A stretch of 64,000 bases of DNA, taken from contig NZ_CP061768.1 of assembly GCF_013624435.2 (NCBI RefSeq), forward strand, positions 1,270,001 through 1,334,000, in the 5' to 3' direction. Each line of letters starts with the position of its first letter. Positions within the stretch are counted from its first letter, which is position 1. The notes beneath the pieces were generated by a model. It had not been told where the DNA came from and did no database searches. It saw nothing but the letters and a program-made list of their open reading frames with translations. The stretch is from Nocardioides campestrisoli. Its GTDB lineage: Bacteria; Actinomycetota; Actinomycetes; Propionibacteriales; Nocardioidaceae. Made by a program: the position numbers and the translations under genes. Positions 54,741 to 63,962 of this stretch are shown here, piece by piece.

Positions 54741-55511
54741 TCAGAGGACCTTGGACAGGAACGCCCGGGTGCGCTCGTGCTGCGGCGCGGCCAGCACCTC
54801 GGACGGGAGGCCCTCCTCGACGATCACCCCGCCGTCCATGAAGACGAGCTTGTCGCCCACCTCGCGCGCGAACCCCATCTCGTGGGTGACCACCATCATC
54901 GTCATCCCCTCGGTGGCCAGGTCCTTCATCACCGCCAGCACGTCACCCACCAGCTCGGGGTCCAGCGCGGAGGTCGGCTCGTCGAAGAGCATCATGTCCG
55001 GTTGCATGGAGAGTGCCCGGGCGATCGCGACCCGCTGCTGCTGGCCGCCGGAGAGGTGGGCGGGGTACGCCTTCTCCCGGTCGGCCAGCCCGACCTTCTC
55101 CAGGTTGGCGCGGGCGATCGCGACCGCCTCGTCCTTCTTCCGCCCGGCCACCTTCTCCTGGGCGATGGTCAGGTTGCGCAGCACGCTCATGTGCGGGAAC
55201 AGGTTGAACTGCTGGAAGACCATCCCGATCCGGGCCCGCAGCTTGTCCACGTCGGCGTCCGGGTCGGTGATCTCCTCGCCCTCGACGAAGATCCGGCCGC
55301 TGGTCGGTGTCTCGAGCATGTTGACGCAGCGCAGCAGCGTCGACTTGCCCGAGCCGCTGGGCCCGATCACGCAGACCACCTGCCCGTGGCCGACGTGGAA
55401 GTCGATGCCCTTGAGCACCTCGTTCTCCCCGAAGTACTTGTGCAGGTCCTGGACGTCGATCGCGGCCGCGTTGCGGTCGTCGACGGACGGGGTGACGGTC
55501 GGGTCGGTCAT
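54741..55511 (-). CDS. Polar amino-acid ABC importer, ATPase
   Basis: A 256-residue ATPase of the GlnQ/ArtP family. Walker [10 protein letters not shown] is near 48-56, the Q-loop [13 protein letters not shown] follows, the signature is LSGGQQQR and Walker B MLFDEP. GlnQ-type importers carry glutamine, glutamate, histidine or basic amino acids. The ATG shares one base with the permease stop (TGATG). It lies head to tail after lysG but on the opposite strand. Confidence 0.93.
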   Translation of the reverse strand: MTDPTVTPSVDDRNAAAIDVQDLHKYFGENEVLKGIDFHVGHGQVVCVIGPSGSGKSTLLRCVNMLETPTSGRIFVEGEEITDPDADVDKLRARIGMVFQQFNLFPHMSVLRNLTIAQEKVAGRKKDEAVAIARANLEKVGLADREKAYPAHLSGGQQQRVAIARALSMQPDMMLFDEPTSALDPELVGDVLAVMKDLATEGMTMMVVTHEMGFAREVGDKLVFMDGGVIVEEGLPSEVLAAPQHERTRAFLSKVL

Positions 55512-56302
55512 CAGCGGGCCCTCTCCGCACGGCTCTCCATGCGGCGTACGACGATGGACAGCGGGATGGTGATCAGCAGGTAGCAGAGCCCGATCACCAC
55601 GATCGGCGTCAGGTTCGCGGCACTGTTCATGCTCTCCCGGCCGAACTTGGTGAGCTCGTAGTCGGTGAGCGCCAGCCCGAGGATGTAGACCAGCGAGGAG
55701 TCCTTGGTGAGCAGGATCAGCTCGTTGGTCAGGGGCGGCAGGATGATCCGGAACGCCTGGGGGACGACCACGCTGATCATCGCCCGCGAGTGCGACATCC
55801 CGAGCGTCCTCGCGGCCTCCATCTGGCCCTTGGGGACGGCCTGGATGCCGGCCCGGATCGTCTCGGCCATGTAGGCGCCGCCGACCAGGCCGAGTGCCAG
55901 GGTGACGATGCCGAGGTTGCCGAACGGGATCTCCCGGCCGGGGAAGGCCAGCGGGAAGCCCACGCTGAGCGCGATGAAGACGACCAGGGCCGGCAGCCCA
56001 CGGAAGATCTCGATCACCAGCGTGGCGATCCACCGGTAGGGGCCCACGCTGGAGAGCCGCATCAGCGCCAGCACCAGGCCCAGCACCAGGCCGAACGCGA
56101 AGCCGCACGCGGTGTAGATGAGCGTGTTCTTCAGGGCGATGGTGATCACCCGGGGGAACTGCTCCTTGACGAGCTCCCAGTTGAAGAACGCCCGCTGGAG
56201 CTGCCCCCAGTCGGCGACGTAGGCCAGGGCGGCGATCACGGCCACGAGGACGGCGTACTGGACCAGGCGCCACCTCGCGGCGCGCTGTCGGGGACTGGCC
56301 AT
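55511..56302 (-). CDS. Polar amino-acid ABC importer, permease
   Basis: A 263-residue inner membrane permease of the HisM/GlnP type. About five helices, with the EAA loop [34 protein letters not shown] that docks to the ATPase. [24 protein letters not shown] is a typical start of the permease domain. The ATG at 56302 is 46 bases after the binding-protein gene. Confidence 0.93.
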   Translation of the reverse strand: MASPRQRAARWRLVQYAVLVAVIAALAYVADWGQLQRAFFNWELVKEQFPRVITIALKNTLIYTACGFAFGLVLGLVLALMRLSSVGPYRWIATLVIEIFRGLPALVVFIALSVGFPLAFPGREIPFGNLGIVTLALGLVGGAYMAETIRAGIQAVPKGQMEAARTLGMSHSRAMISVVVPQAFRIILPPLTNELILLTKDSSLVYILGLALTDYELTKFGRESMNSAANLTPIVVIGLCYLLITIPLSIVVRRMESRAERAR

Positions 56303-56348
56303 GCTGGATCTTCCTGCTCGGTCGGACGTCAGGACTCGCGCGGGTGGC

Positions 56349-57134
56349 TCAGGAGGCGGAGGTGCCGAACCACTTCTCGTACGCCGCGTCGTACTCGTCG
56401 CTGGCGATGGCGTCGTCGATCACCGAGATCAGCTCGTCGTTGCCGTCCTTCTTCACCGAGAAGCCGTAGACGTCACCGGTCTCGAACTCGGTGCCCACCT
56501 CGACGTCGGGGTTCTGGCTGGCGAAGTAGTTGAGCAGGCCGTTGTCGTTGACCCCGGCGTCCGCCTTGCCGGTCTTGACCGCCTGCTGCATCAGCGCGGA
56601 GTCCTCGAAGGAGATGATCTTGGCGTCCTCGGGTGCGTTCTCCCGGGTGAACTCGGCGCCGGTGGTGGCGTCCTGCACCGCGATGGTCTTGCCGGCCAGG
56701 TCCTCGAGGGACTCGTAGCCCGCGCCCGACTTCATCAGCAGGGCCTGCTTGGCCTCGAAGTACGGCTCGCTGAAGTCCATCACGGCCTCGCGCTCGTCGG
56801 TGATCGACATGGCGCCGGCGGCGACGTCGCACTGACCGGTGTTGAGCGCCTCGCCGGAGACGATGGTCTCCCACGAGGTGTCGACGACCTTGGTGTCGAG
56901 GCCCTCGGCCTGGGCGGCGATGTCGAGCACGTCGATGTCGAAGCCGACGACCTCGCCGCCCTCGGTGAACTCGAACGGCTCGTAGGGCAGGTGCGTGCAG
57001 ATGGTGAGCACGCCGTCCTCGACCAGCTCGACGCCCGACTCGGTGGTCGTGGTCTCGGTGTCGCTCGCGCACCCGGCGAGGACGAGCGCGGCGGCCGCGA
57101 GGCCGATACCAGAGGTCATCGATCGAAAGTTCAT
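56349..57134 (-). CDS. Polar amino-acid ABC importer, substrate-binding lipoprotein
   Basis: A 261-residue extracellular binding protein of the SBP_bac_3 family. Lipobox LVLAGC gives a lipidated Cys22. TICTHLPYEPFEF, EVVGFDIDVLDIAAQ and the conserved ligand residues in VAAGAMSITDERE are clear. The order on the minus strand is binding protein, permease, ATPase. The ligand is a polar or basic amino acid; proximity to lysE/lysG hints at lysine or arginine, but this is inference. Confidence 0.93.
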   Translation of the reverse strand: MNFRSMTSGIGLAAAALVLAGCASDTETTTTESGVELVEDGVLTICTHLPYEPFEFTEGGEVVGFDIDVLDIAAQAEGLDTKVVDTSWETIVSGEALNTGQCDVAAGAMSITDEREAVMDFSEPYFEAKQALLMKSGAGYESLEDLAGKTIAVQDATTGAEFTRENAPEDAKIISFEDSALMQQAVKTGKADAGVNDNGLLNYFASQNPDVEVGTEFETGDVYGFSVKKDGNDELISVIDDAIASDEYDAAYEKWFGTSAS

Positions 57135-57302
57135 TCCAGAACAATAACCACAATGATGTGTTCCACGTCTCCACCGGGTCCGCGGCGCAGACCGTCCGGG
57201 TCCGCCACAATGGCGCCGTGCTCGCCCGGGCGGCGGACACCCGCGACGACGCGGAGGGGGCCAGGCGCCGCGACGGCGGTGCCTGGGAGAGAGGTGGTTT
57301 CG

Positions 57303-58031
57303 ATGATCGCGGGAGAGACCCCGGAGGGGTGGTACGCCGACCCGACGGTGCCGCACCCGGCCGCGGAGCGCTGGTGGAACGGCGTGCAGTGGACGGCGCA
57401 CACCCGGCTCTCGATGCCCGACGACCTGCACGACCGGCTCGAGGTGCCCGCGCCCGGCGACCCGGCGCGGCACACGCCCGTGGTCCCCGCCGCGACCGAC
57501 CAGCCCGGCCCCGCCGTCCCTGCCCTGCCCGCCCCGCCGGTGCCGAGGCGCAGCCCCGAGGTGCCGGTCACTCCTTACGGGGTGGCCCTGGCTGACTTCG
57601 GGCCGCGGATGACCGCCTTCGTGCTCGACCTCTTCATCGTCGCGGTGATCGCGTGGCCGCTCGGCAGGCTCCTGGGGGCTGCGTTCGACGGCTCGTCGGC
57701 CGTCCAGGACTGGCTCACCGGGCTCACGCCCCTGCTGGTCTTCTGGGTCTACCACTGGACGACCCTGTCCGCGCACGGCGCGACCTGGGGCCAGCGGGCC
57801 GTCGGCGTGGGGGTGCGGCCCTGGCAGGAGCACGGCCGGCTGACCCGCGAGCAGCTGGCGGTGCGCACCGCGGCGAGCTCGGTCTGCCTGGTGGGAGCGC
57901 TCGTGCCCGGCATCCAGTCGGTCGGCGCCCTCGCCTGGCTGGTCATCGCCGGCAGCGCCGTCGTCGACGGTGCGCACCGGCGCGGCCTGCACGACACGTG
58001 GTCGGAGACCTGCGTGGTGCGGACCCGCTGA
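57303..58031 (+). CDS. DUF2510-RDD membrane protein
   Basis: A 242-residue protein. An N-terminal DUF2510 module (GWYADPTVPHPAAERWWNGVQWTAHT) is followed by a Pro/Ala-rich linker and an RDD domain with three or four helices (RMTAFVLDLFIVAVIAW; GATWGQRAVGVGVRPW; GLHDTWSETCVV). Both modules are common in actinobacteria and are of unknown function. ATG 57303 with GAGAGAGG upstream. Confidence 0.9.
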   Translation: MIAGETPEGWYADPTVPHPAAERWWNGVQWTAHTRLSMPDDLHDRLEVPAPGDPARHTPVVPAATDQPGPAVPALPAPPVPRRSPEVPVTPYGVALADFGPRMTAFVLDLFIVAVIAWPLGRLLGAAFDGSSAVQDWLTGLTPLLVFWVYHWTTLSAHGATWGQRAVGVGVRPWQEHGRLTREQLAVRTAASSVCLVGALVPGIQSVGALAWLVIAGSAVVDGAHRRGLHDTWSETCVVRTR

Positions 58032-58054
58032 GCCTGAGCCGGCGACGGGCCGGG

Positions 58055-58825
58055 TCAGCGGCCGCGGAACTCTGCCGGCCGCTTCTCGGCGAAGGCGCGC
58101 ATCCCCTCGGCCGCGTCCTCGGTGCGCAGCAGCAGGGACTGGCCGCGCCGCTCCGCCTCCAGGGCGGGCTCGAGCCGCTCCAGCGCCGCGGCGTTGACCG
58201 CGCGCTTGGTGGCGGCCTGGGCCAGGGGAGCCCCGCCGGCCAACCGCCGGAGGATCGCGTCGACCTCCCGCGGGTGGTCGGCGTCCTCGACCAGGTGGCT
58301 GACCAGCCCGGCCGCGTACGCCTCGGCCGCGCTCAACGCCTCGCCGAGCAGCCCCATCCGCATCGCCCGGGCCCGCCCCACCGCGGCGGTCACGGTGGCG
58401 GTGGCGCCGCCGTCCGGCATCAGCCCGACCCGGGCGAAGGCGAGCAGGAAGGTCGAGCGGGCACTGGCGACCACCAGGTCGCAGGCCAGGGCGAGCGAGC
58501 AGCCGAACCCGGCCGCCACGCCGTCGACCGCGGCGACCACCGGCTGGTCGGCGTGGACGATCGCCCGAACCAGGCGGTTGGCCTGGTCGACTGCGCGGAC
58601 GTCGAGGTGACGGTGGGCGTCGGGGCCGGAGAGGTCTGCCCCGGAGCTGAAGGAGCGGCCGCTGCCGGTCAGCAGCACCACCCGGACGTCGTCGCGCCGA
58701 GGCAGGCCCTCCAGCAGGGCGGTGAGCTCCTCGACCATCTCGGCGCTCAGGGCGTTGTGCACCTCGGGCCGGGCGAAACGGACCCGCAGCGCGCCGTCCT
58801 CGACGGCGACCTGGAGGTCAGACAA
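58055..58825 (-). CDS. Enoyl-CoA hydratase/isomerase family protein
   Basis: A 256-residue crotonase-fold enzyme. NALSAEMVEELTALLEGL, the oxyanion-hole FSSGADLSG and AAVDGVAAGFGCSLALACDL are typical. The usual second catalytic Glu position cannot be certain here. The product likely acts in fatty-acid or acyl-CoA breakdown. It starts with a TTG at 58825 that overlaps the end of pncA by 8 bases, and no better start is visible. Confidence 0.88.
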   Translation of the reverse strand: MSDLQVAVEDGALRVRFARPEVHNALSAEMVEELTALLEGLPRRDDVRVVLLTGSGRSFSSGADLSGPDAHRHLDVRAVDQANRLVRAIVHADQPVVAAVDGVAAGFGCSLALACDLVVASARSTFLLAFARVGLMPDGGATATVTAAVGRARAMRMGLLGEALSAAEAYAAGLVSHLVEDADHPREVDAILRRLAGGAPLAQAATKRAVNAAALERLEPALEAERRGQSLLLRTEDAAEGMRAFAEKRPAEFRGR

Positions 58826-59393
58826 GGTCGATCCCCGCCCCGGACATCGTGGCGAGCGCGGACTCGGTGGTCCCCGGGGCCACCCCGGCGCAGAGGTCGA
58901 CCAGCACCCGGGTGGCGAACCCCTGCGTCACGGCGTCCAGCGCAGTGGCCCGCACGCAGTGGTCGGTCGCGATCCCGCACACGTCCACCTCGGTCACCTG
59001 GTGCTCGCGCAGCCAGTCGCCCAGGGCGGACCCCGCCGCCGTCTGTCCCTCGAACCCCGAGTACGCCGCGGCGTACCGGCCCTTGAGGAAGACCGCGTCG
59101 AAGGGCTGCGGGTCGAGGTTGGGGTGGAACGCCTCCCCGTCGGTGCCGACCTCGCAGTGCACCGGCCAGGAGTCCACGAAGTCGGGCTCGCGGGACCAGT
59201 GCGCCCCGGGGTCGACGTGGTGGTCCTTGGTGGCGACGACGTGCGAGTACGCCGGCGCGTCGGCCGACTTCGCCTGCCAGGCCCCGATCAGCGTGGAGAT
59301 CTCGGCGGCCACGCGTGCGCCTCCGGTCACCGCGAGGGAGCCGCCCTCACAGAAGTCGTTCTGCACGTCCACGACGATGAGTGCTCGGGTCAT
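58818..59393 (-). CDS. pncA: Nicotinamidase PncA
   Basis: Hydrolyses nicotinamide to nicotinic acid in NAD salvage, 191 residues. Catalytic triad D9 (VVDVQNDF), K104 (FLKGR) and C146 (TDHCVRAT). The metal ligands are D57, H59 and H65 (KDHHVDPGAHW). All are present, and ATG start at 59393. pncB, the next enzyme of the pathway, lies 136 bases upstream on the same strand. Confidence 0.95.
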   Translation of the reverse strand: MTRALIVVDVQNDFCEGGSLAVTGGARVAAEISTLIGAWQAKSADAPAYSHVVATKDHHVDPGAHWSREPDFVDSWPVHCEVGTDGEAFHPNLDPQPFDAVFLKGRYAAAYSGFEGQTAAGSALGDWLREHQVTEVDVCGIATDHCVRATALDAVTQGFATRVLVDLCAGVAPGTTESALATMSGAGIDLV

Positions 59394-59429
59394 GGCGAGA
59401 GGCTACGCCGCGGCCGCGCCCCCTGTCGG

Positions 59430-59510
59430 GATCCCCGCTCAGCCGGGGATCGCGGAGGTTGGCGGGTGTTGCACCACGTGCCAACCACGCACAACCCCGC
59501 ACAGGCGGGG
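59430..59510. other. Cluster of three short hairpins between pncB and pncA
   Basis: Within the 136-base gap there are three perfect dyads: GATCCCCG/CGGGGATC at 59430-59451 (8-bp arms, 6-base loop), GGTTGGC/GCCAACC at 59457-59486 (7-bp arms, 16-base interior) and CCCCGC/GCGGGG at 59495-59510 (6-bp arms, 4-base loop). They could stop pncB transcripts or regulate pncA. There is no poly-T, and no copy elsewhere that I see. Confidence 0.5.
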
Positions 59511-59529
59511 ATTCGTGGGGACGGGCGGG

Positions 59530-60855
59530 TCAAGAGTCCAGGTGGACCGTGGGGATCACCGGCTGCCCCTTGCTCAGCATGCGGGCCGGCAGCGGCAGCT
59601 CCTCCCGGCTGGTTAGGTGGCGCTGCCGGGCGGCGTCCAGGCTCTCGCGGCCCACGACCTCGCCCTCGCGCACCAACGGCACCAGGAGCGAGCGGTCGTC
59701 CCCGTCGTCGACCGGCTCGGCGCCGATCCCGACCACCTCGGCCTGGGCGACGCCCTCGGGGGAGAGCTGGCGCAGGGCGTACTTGCGTCCGCCCACCGAC
59801 GCCTTGTCCTTGCTCTTCTTGGCCACCGGGAGCATCCGGCCCTGCTCGTCGGCCCGGCTCACCAGCTTGTAGACGAAACCGCTGGTGGGGTGCCCGGAGC
59901 CGGTCACCAGCTGGGTGCCGACGCCGTAGCCGTCCACCGGCGCGGAGGCGAGTGCGGCGATCGCGTACTCGTCCAGGTCGCTGGTGACCACGATCTTGGT
60001 GCCCGTCGCGCCGAGCGCGTCGAGCTGGGCCCGCACCTGGTGGGCCAGCACCCCCAGGTCCCCGGAGTCCAGCCGGACGGCGCCGAGCTCCGGGCCGGCC
60101 ACCTCCACCGCCAGCCGGACCGCCTCGGCCACGTCGTACGTGTCGACCAGCAGGGTCGTGCCACGCCCCAGCGAGGTGACCTGTGCCCGGAACGCATCCT
60201 CCTCGCTGTCGTGCAGGAGGGTGAAGCTGTGCGCGGAGGTGCCGGTGGTGGGGATCTGGTAGCGCTCCCGGGCGGCGAGGTTGGAGGTGGCGTCGAACCC
60301 CGCGACGTACGCCGCCCGCGCGGCCGCGACCGCCGCCTCCTCGTGGGTACGCCGCGAGCCCATCTCGATGCACGGGCGTCCCTGGGCGGCCCAGGTCATC
60401 CGGGAGCCGGCGGAGGCGATCGCGGAGTCGTGGTTGTAGACCGAGAGCAGCAAGGTCTCCAGCAGCACCGCCTCGGCGAACGTCGACTCCACCACCAGCA
60501 GGGGGGAGTAGGGGAAGTAGACCTCGCCCTCCGGGTAGCCCCAGATGTCGCCGGTGAACTCGTAGTCGGCCAGCCAGGCGAGGGTCTGCTCGTCGACCAC
60601 GCGCTCCTCGTCCAGGATCCCCAGGACGTGGTCGTCGAACCGGAACCGCTCGACCAGGTCGAGCGCGCGGCCGACGCCGGCCACGACGCCGTACCGGCGG
60701 CCCTCCGGCAGACGCCGGCTGAAGAGCTCGAAGACCGAGCGCCGCTGCCACGTGCCGGAGGCCAGCGAGGCCTGCAGCATGGTGAGCTCGTAGTGGTCGG
60801 TGAGCAGGGCCGAGGAGGGCAGGTCGACGGGGGTGCGGGCGGTCACAGCAGTCAC
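59530..60855 (-). CDS. pncB: Nicotinate phosphoribosyltransferase PncB
   Basis: Joins nicotinic acid to PRPP, the step after PncA. The 441-residue protein shows [30 protein letters not shown], the active-site TSAHSFT with its His, the RLDSGDLG phosphate loop, [10 protein letters not shown] and the Lys-rich KYALR segment. Start is ATG 60855, close to but divergent from clpS (17 bases). Confidence 0.96.
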   Translation of the reverse strand: MTAVTARTPVDLPSSALLTDHYELTMLQASLASGTWQRRSVFELFSRRLPEGRRYGVVAGVGRALDLVERFRFDDHVLGILDEERVVDEQTLAWLADYEFTGDIWGYPEGEVYFPYSPLLVVESTFAEAVLLETLLLSVYNHDSAIASAGSRMTWAAQGRPCIEMGSRRTHEEAAVAAARAAYVAGFDATSNLAARERYQIPTTGTSAHSFTLLHDSEEDAFRAQVTSLGRGTTLLVDTYDVAEAVRLAVEVAGPELGAVRLDSGDLGVLAHQVRAQLDALGATGTKIVVTSDLDEYAIAALASAPVDGYGVGTQLVTGSGHPTSGFVYKLVSRADEQGRMLPVAKKSKDKASVGGRKYALRQLSPEGVAQAEVVGIGAEPVDDGDDRSLLVPLVREGEVVGRESLDAARQRHLTSREELPLPARMLSKGQPVIPTVHLDS

Positions 60856-60872
60856 TGTGCCACGATGAGGGC

Positions 60873-61169
60873 GTGTCCGCCGCGAGCCCCGTCGAGGTTG
60901 AACCCGACCTGACCGCCGACGAGTCGACCCTGCTGGACAAGGCCTGGGTGACGATCGTCTGGAACGATCCGGTCAACCTCATGTCCTATGTCACCTACGT
61001 CTTCCGCACCTACTTCGGGTACGACAAGAAGAAGGCCGAGAAGCTGATGCTGGAGGTCCACCACGACGGCAGGTCGGTGGTGAGCACCGGAAGCCGCGAG
61101 GAGATGGAGCGCGACGTCCAGGCGATGCACGAGTACGGGCTGTGGGCCACGATGGAGCGCTCGGCATGA
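60873..61169 (+). CDS. clpS: ClpS adaptor protein
   Basis: Delivers N-degron substrates to ClpCP or ClpAP. The 98-residue protein has [20 protein letters not shown] with the N-degron pocket Asn-Asp and the VHHDGRSVV segment that recognises the amino-terminal residue. The GTG start at 60873 is close to the divergent pncB start, as in mycobacteria. Its stop overlaps the DUF2017 gene. Confidence 0.95.
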   Translation: MSAASPVEVEPDLTADESTLLDKAWVTIVWNDPVNLMSYVTYVFRTYFGYDKKKAEKLMLEVHHDGRSVVSTGSREEMERDVQAMHEYGLWATMERSA

Positions 61170-61747
61170 GCGGCTTCACCCGGCACCGGCGCAGCGGCCG
61201 GACCATCGCCAACTTCACCGGCCTCGAGGCCGACCTGCTGCGCTCCCTGTCCGCCCAGGTCGTTGAGCTGCTGCGCAACGAGCGGGCGGAGCCGGCGAGC
61301 GAGGTGGACCCGCTGGAGGCGATGCTCGACTTCTCGGGGCCGACCAGCGAGCCCGAGGACCCGGTGCTGCTGCGCTTCTTCCCGACCGCCTACCGCGACG
61401 ACGACGATGCGGCGGCGGAGTTCCGTCGCTACACCGAGGCCGCGCTGCGTGACGGCAAGGCCCGCACCGCGGTGGTGCTGATCGAGACCCTCGAGGAGGC
61501 CGGGCTGCCGCCCGAGCTCGACGAGGACGGGCTGATGATCGACGTCGAGCTCGAGCCCGCCCAGGCGCAGGACTGGCTGCGCGCGCTCAACGACATCCGG
61601 CTCGCCCTGGCCACCCGGCTGGAGGTCGAGGAGGGGGACGAGGGCTACTGGGAGTCGCTGCCCGAGGACGACCCGCGCACGCAGGCCCACGACATCTACG
61701 AGTGGGTCGGCTACCTGCAGGAGACCCTGGTCGAGTCCCTCACCTGA
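61166..61747 (+). CDS. DUF2017 protein
   Basis: A 193-residue actinobacterial protein. The start [25 protein letters not shown] and the end [18 protein letters not shown] match DUF2017. It is acidic and helical with no motif of known activity. It is coupled to clpS (ATGA) and is usually found between clpS and mec. Confidence 0.9.
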   Translation: MSGFTRHRRSGRTIANFTGLEADLLRSLSAQVVELLRNERAEPASEVDPLEAMLDFSGPTSEPEDPVLLRFFPTAYRDDDDAAAEFRRYTEAALRDGKARTAVVLIETLEEAGLPPELDEDGLMIDVELEPAQAQDWLRALNDIRLALATRLEVEEGDEGYWESLPEDDPRTQAHDIYEWVGYLQETLVESLT

Positions 61748-61819
61748 CCCGAGGACCAGGCGCCGGGCCAGGTCCGGTCAGGTGCTCCGGGTCAGGCCCT
61801 CTGGTCAGGCCTCCTCTGG

Positions 61820-63292
61820 TCAGGGCAGGGCGACCACGCCGGGGAACCGGTCCCCGTCGCCGCTCGCCCGCGCCGGTCGCAGGCACCCGGACAGCAGCCC
61901 CGCCGAGCGCAGCCCGGTGAGGTCCCCGGCTCCCCAGACCGGGTTGGCGCCCTCGGACACCGGATACATCAGCTGGTCGGGCATGTCGGCGTGCCCGAGC
62001 CCCACCGCGTGGCCGACCTCGTGGGTGAGGGCCTCGAGCATGGAGCCGGGAGTCCAGGCGTGGTCGGCCTTGAGCACCGCCCCGCCCTGCACGATCCGCC
62101 ACACCTGACCCAGCGTCGCGCTGCGGGCGCGAACCCCGTGGGCGGAGCCGCCCCAGCCGATGGTGGGGCCGGTGTCGAACGGCGCCCGGGTCTGGGTGGC
62201 GGTGCCGAAGCCCACGATCAGCGTCGCGTCCTTGGGGTACGCCGCGTTCGCGCCCTCGCCGTCGAACAGCGCCGTCGTGGCACCCAGGTGCTGGAAGCGC
62301 AGGCCGGTGGCCAGGCTCACCTGGCGCAGCGCCTCGGTGAGGGCCTCGGCGGCACCGGGCGGGGCGGCGTCGAGGTTCGTCCGGTAGGCGATCACCTGGC
62401 ACGGGTCGTAGCGCAGGGGAGTCTCGTTGAGCTCGGTCCAGTCGCGGGGGGAGCCCGGCGGTGCCCAGGTCGGGGTGATCGTCAGGCCCCAGGGGGCCGA
62501 GCGGCCCTCCGAGCTGCCCCCGCCCGCCGGCACCAGGACCCGGAGCCTGGTCGAGTAGAGCCAGTCCGAGGGGGCGGCCAGGGCGAAGGAGCCGTCCGCG
62601 GCCACCGGGGTGCTGGACACCTGGCGCCACCCGGTGGGCAGCTTCAGCTGGAGGCGAGCCGTGCGGCCGGCCAGGTCGGCGGCGGAGACCACGCCGGTGA
62701 CCGTGACCGGCGCGCCCCACGGGGCGGTGGCGGCTGGCCACGTCGTGGTCACCGTCGTCGGCGCCTGCACCCGGACCTTGACCCGGGCCCGGGCGAGCAC
62801 CCGCCCGCGCGCGCTGGCCTGCACCCGGAAGGTGCGGGTCCGCTCCTTGCCGCCCGCCCGGACCTTCACCGAGAAGGCACCCCTGCGGTTCGTGCGGTCG
62901 CGACCGACCTTCTTCCAGCGCGCGCCGCGCTTCTCGGTCACCGTGACCACGCGCACGCCCGACCCGGCGCGCACGGTCCCGCGCAGGGTGAAGCGGCTAC
63001 CGGCAGCGGCCGACCGCGGGGCCTTGACCGTGATCCGGGCGCGGCGGGCAACCACCACCCCCCTGGTCGCCTTGGTCGCCCTGGTCGCGCCGGACGCCGT
63101 CGTGCTCCCTGCCGCGGGCCGGGCGGAGACCTGGTCGCTGGGGACGGGGGACGCCGAGGCGGTGGCCGGCAGCAGACCCGGCAGTGTGGCGGCTCCCGCG
63201 GAGAGCACGGTGGCAGCGGCGAGCAGGCCGGTGCGGACGGCGCGACTGGTGCGGGGCGGGTGAGGGCGACGAGGCGCGGAGTCCGGGGGCAC
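61820..63292 (-). CDS. Secreted matrixin-like zinc metalloprotease
   Basis: A 490-residue exported protease. Signal peptide (about 1-48), a basic beta domain with KGERGxRW-like repeats (about 80-185), a second beta domain to about 280, then the catalytic domain. The metzincin site HEVGHAVGLGH is at 424-434 (H424, H428, H434; E425) with the Met-turn LMYPV. This order of basic Ig-like domains plus matrixin is common in Nocardioidaceae. It sits inside the otherwise conserved clpS-mec-cysO block. Confidence 0.9.
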   Translation of the reverse strand: MPPDSAPRRPHPPRTSRAVRTGLLAAATVLSAGAATLPGLLPATASASPVPSDQVSARPAAGSTTASGATRATKATRGVVVARRARITVKAPRSAAAGSRFTLRGTVRAGSGVRVVTVTEKRGARWKKVGRDRTNRRGAFSVKVRAGGKERTRTFRVQASARGRVLARARVKVRVQAPTTVTTTWPAATAPWGAPVTVTGVVSAADLAGRTARLQLKLPTGWRQVSSTPVAADGSFALAAPSDWLYSTRLRVLVPAGGGSSEGRSAPWGLTITPTWAPPGSPRDWTELNETPLRYDPCQVIAYRTNLDAAPPGAAEALTEALRQVSLATGLRFQHLGATTALFDGEGANAAYPKDATLIVGFGTATQTRAPFDTGPTIGWGGSAHGVRARSATLGQVWRIVQGGAVLKADHAWTPGSMLEALTHEVGHAVGLGHADMPDQLMYPVSEGANPVWGAGDLTGLRSAGLLSGCLRPARASGDGDRFPGVVALP

Positions 63293-63470
63293 GGTCCACG
63301 CTAACCCGGGAACCCCCGTGGCGTCAGGGGCGTCGCCGATCGGTCACCCGACCCGGGCGGCCTCGCCCGCGCCGCACACCGAGACCGTCGCGGTGAGGAG
63401 GGTCACGAGACGGGTCGGGCGGGTGAGACAGGAGGCGCGGCTCGACCGGCCGCGTCTTAGGATGCGGGAC

Positions 63471-63962
63471 GTGTTGACCATCAGCCGGCAGATCCGCGAC
63501 GCCATCGTCGCCCACGCCAAGCGGGACCACCCCGACGAGGCCTGCGGGGTCGTCGCCGGCCCCGAGGGCAGCGACCGGCCCGAGCGGCTGGTGGAGATGG
63601 TCAACGCCGCCGGGAGCCCGACGTTCTACGAGTTCGACTCCACCGAGCTGCTGGCGCTCTACAAGGAGATGTGGGACAACGACGAGGAACCGGTCGTCGT
63701 CTACCACTCCCACACCGCCACCGAGGCCTACCCGAGCCGCACCGACATCGGCCTGGCCAGCGAGCCCGGCGCCCACTACGTCCTGGTGAGCACCCGCGAG
63801 CACGGGAATAACGACGGCCCGGTGGAGTTCAGGTCCTACAGGATCGTGAACGGCGAGGTGACCGAGGAAGAGGTCGTCGTCGTCGAGGGCGCCACCTCGT
63901 CCGAGGACCCGGCGCCCGACGGTCCGCCCACCCAGGCATCCACACCGAGGAGCAACGACTGA
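63471..63962 (+). CDS. mec: CysO-cysteine peptidase Mec (JAMM/MPN)
   Basis: Zinc peptidase that releases cysteine from the sulfur-carrier CysO. The 163-residue protein has the JAMM site E23 (HPDEACGV), H79-S80-H81, S89 and D92 (YHSHTATEAYPSRTD). It is close to M. tuberculosis Mec in DHPDEACGV and YVLVSTRE. The GTG at 63471 is preceded by TAGGAT 7 bases away, a -10-like box, so it may be leaderless; an in-frame ATG at 63462 overlaps that box. The stop shares one base with cysO (TGATG). Confidence 0.94.
   Translation: MLTISRQIRDAIVAHAKRDHPDEACGVVAGPEGSDRPERLVEMVNAAGSPTFYEFDSTELLALYKEMWDNDEEPVVVYHSHTATEAYPSRTDIGLASEPGAHYVLVSTREHGNNDGPVEFRSYRIVNGEVTEEEVVVVEGATSSEDPAPDGPPTQASTPRSND

Noticed and set aside
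59430..59510. Possible CRISPR repeats (GC palindromes like type I-E repeats)
   Set aside because: Each dyad differs in sequence and there is no repeating unit with spacers and no cas gene in the window.
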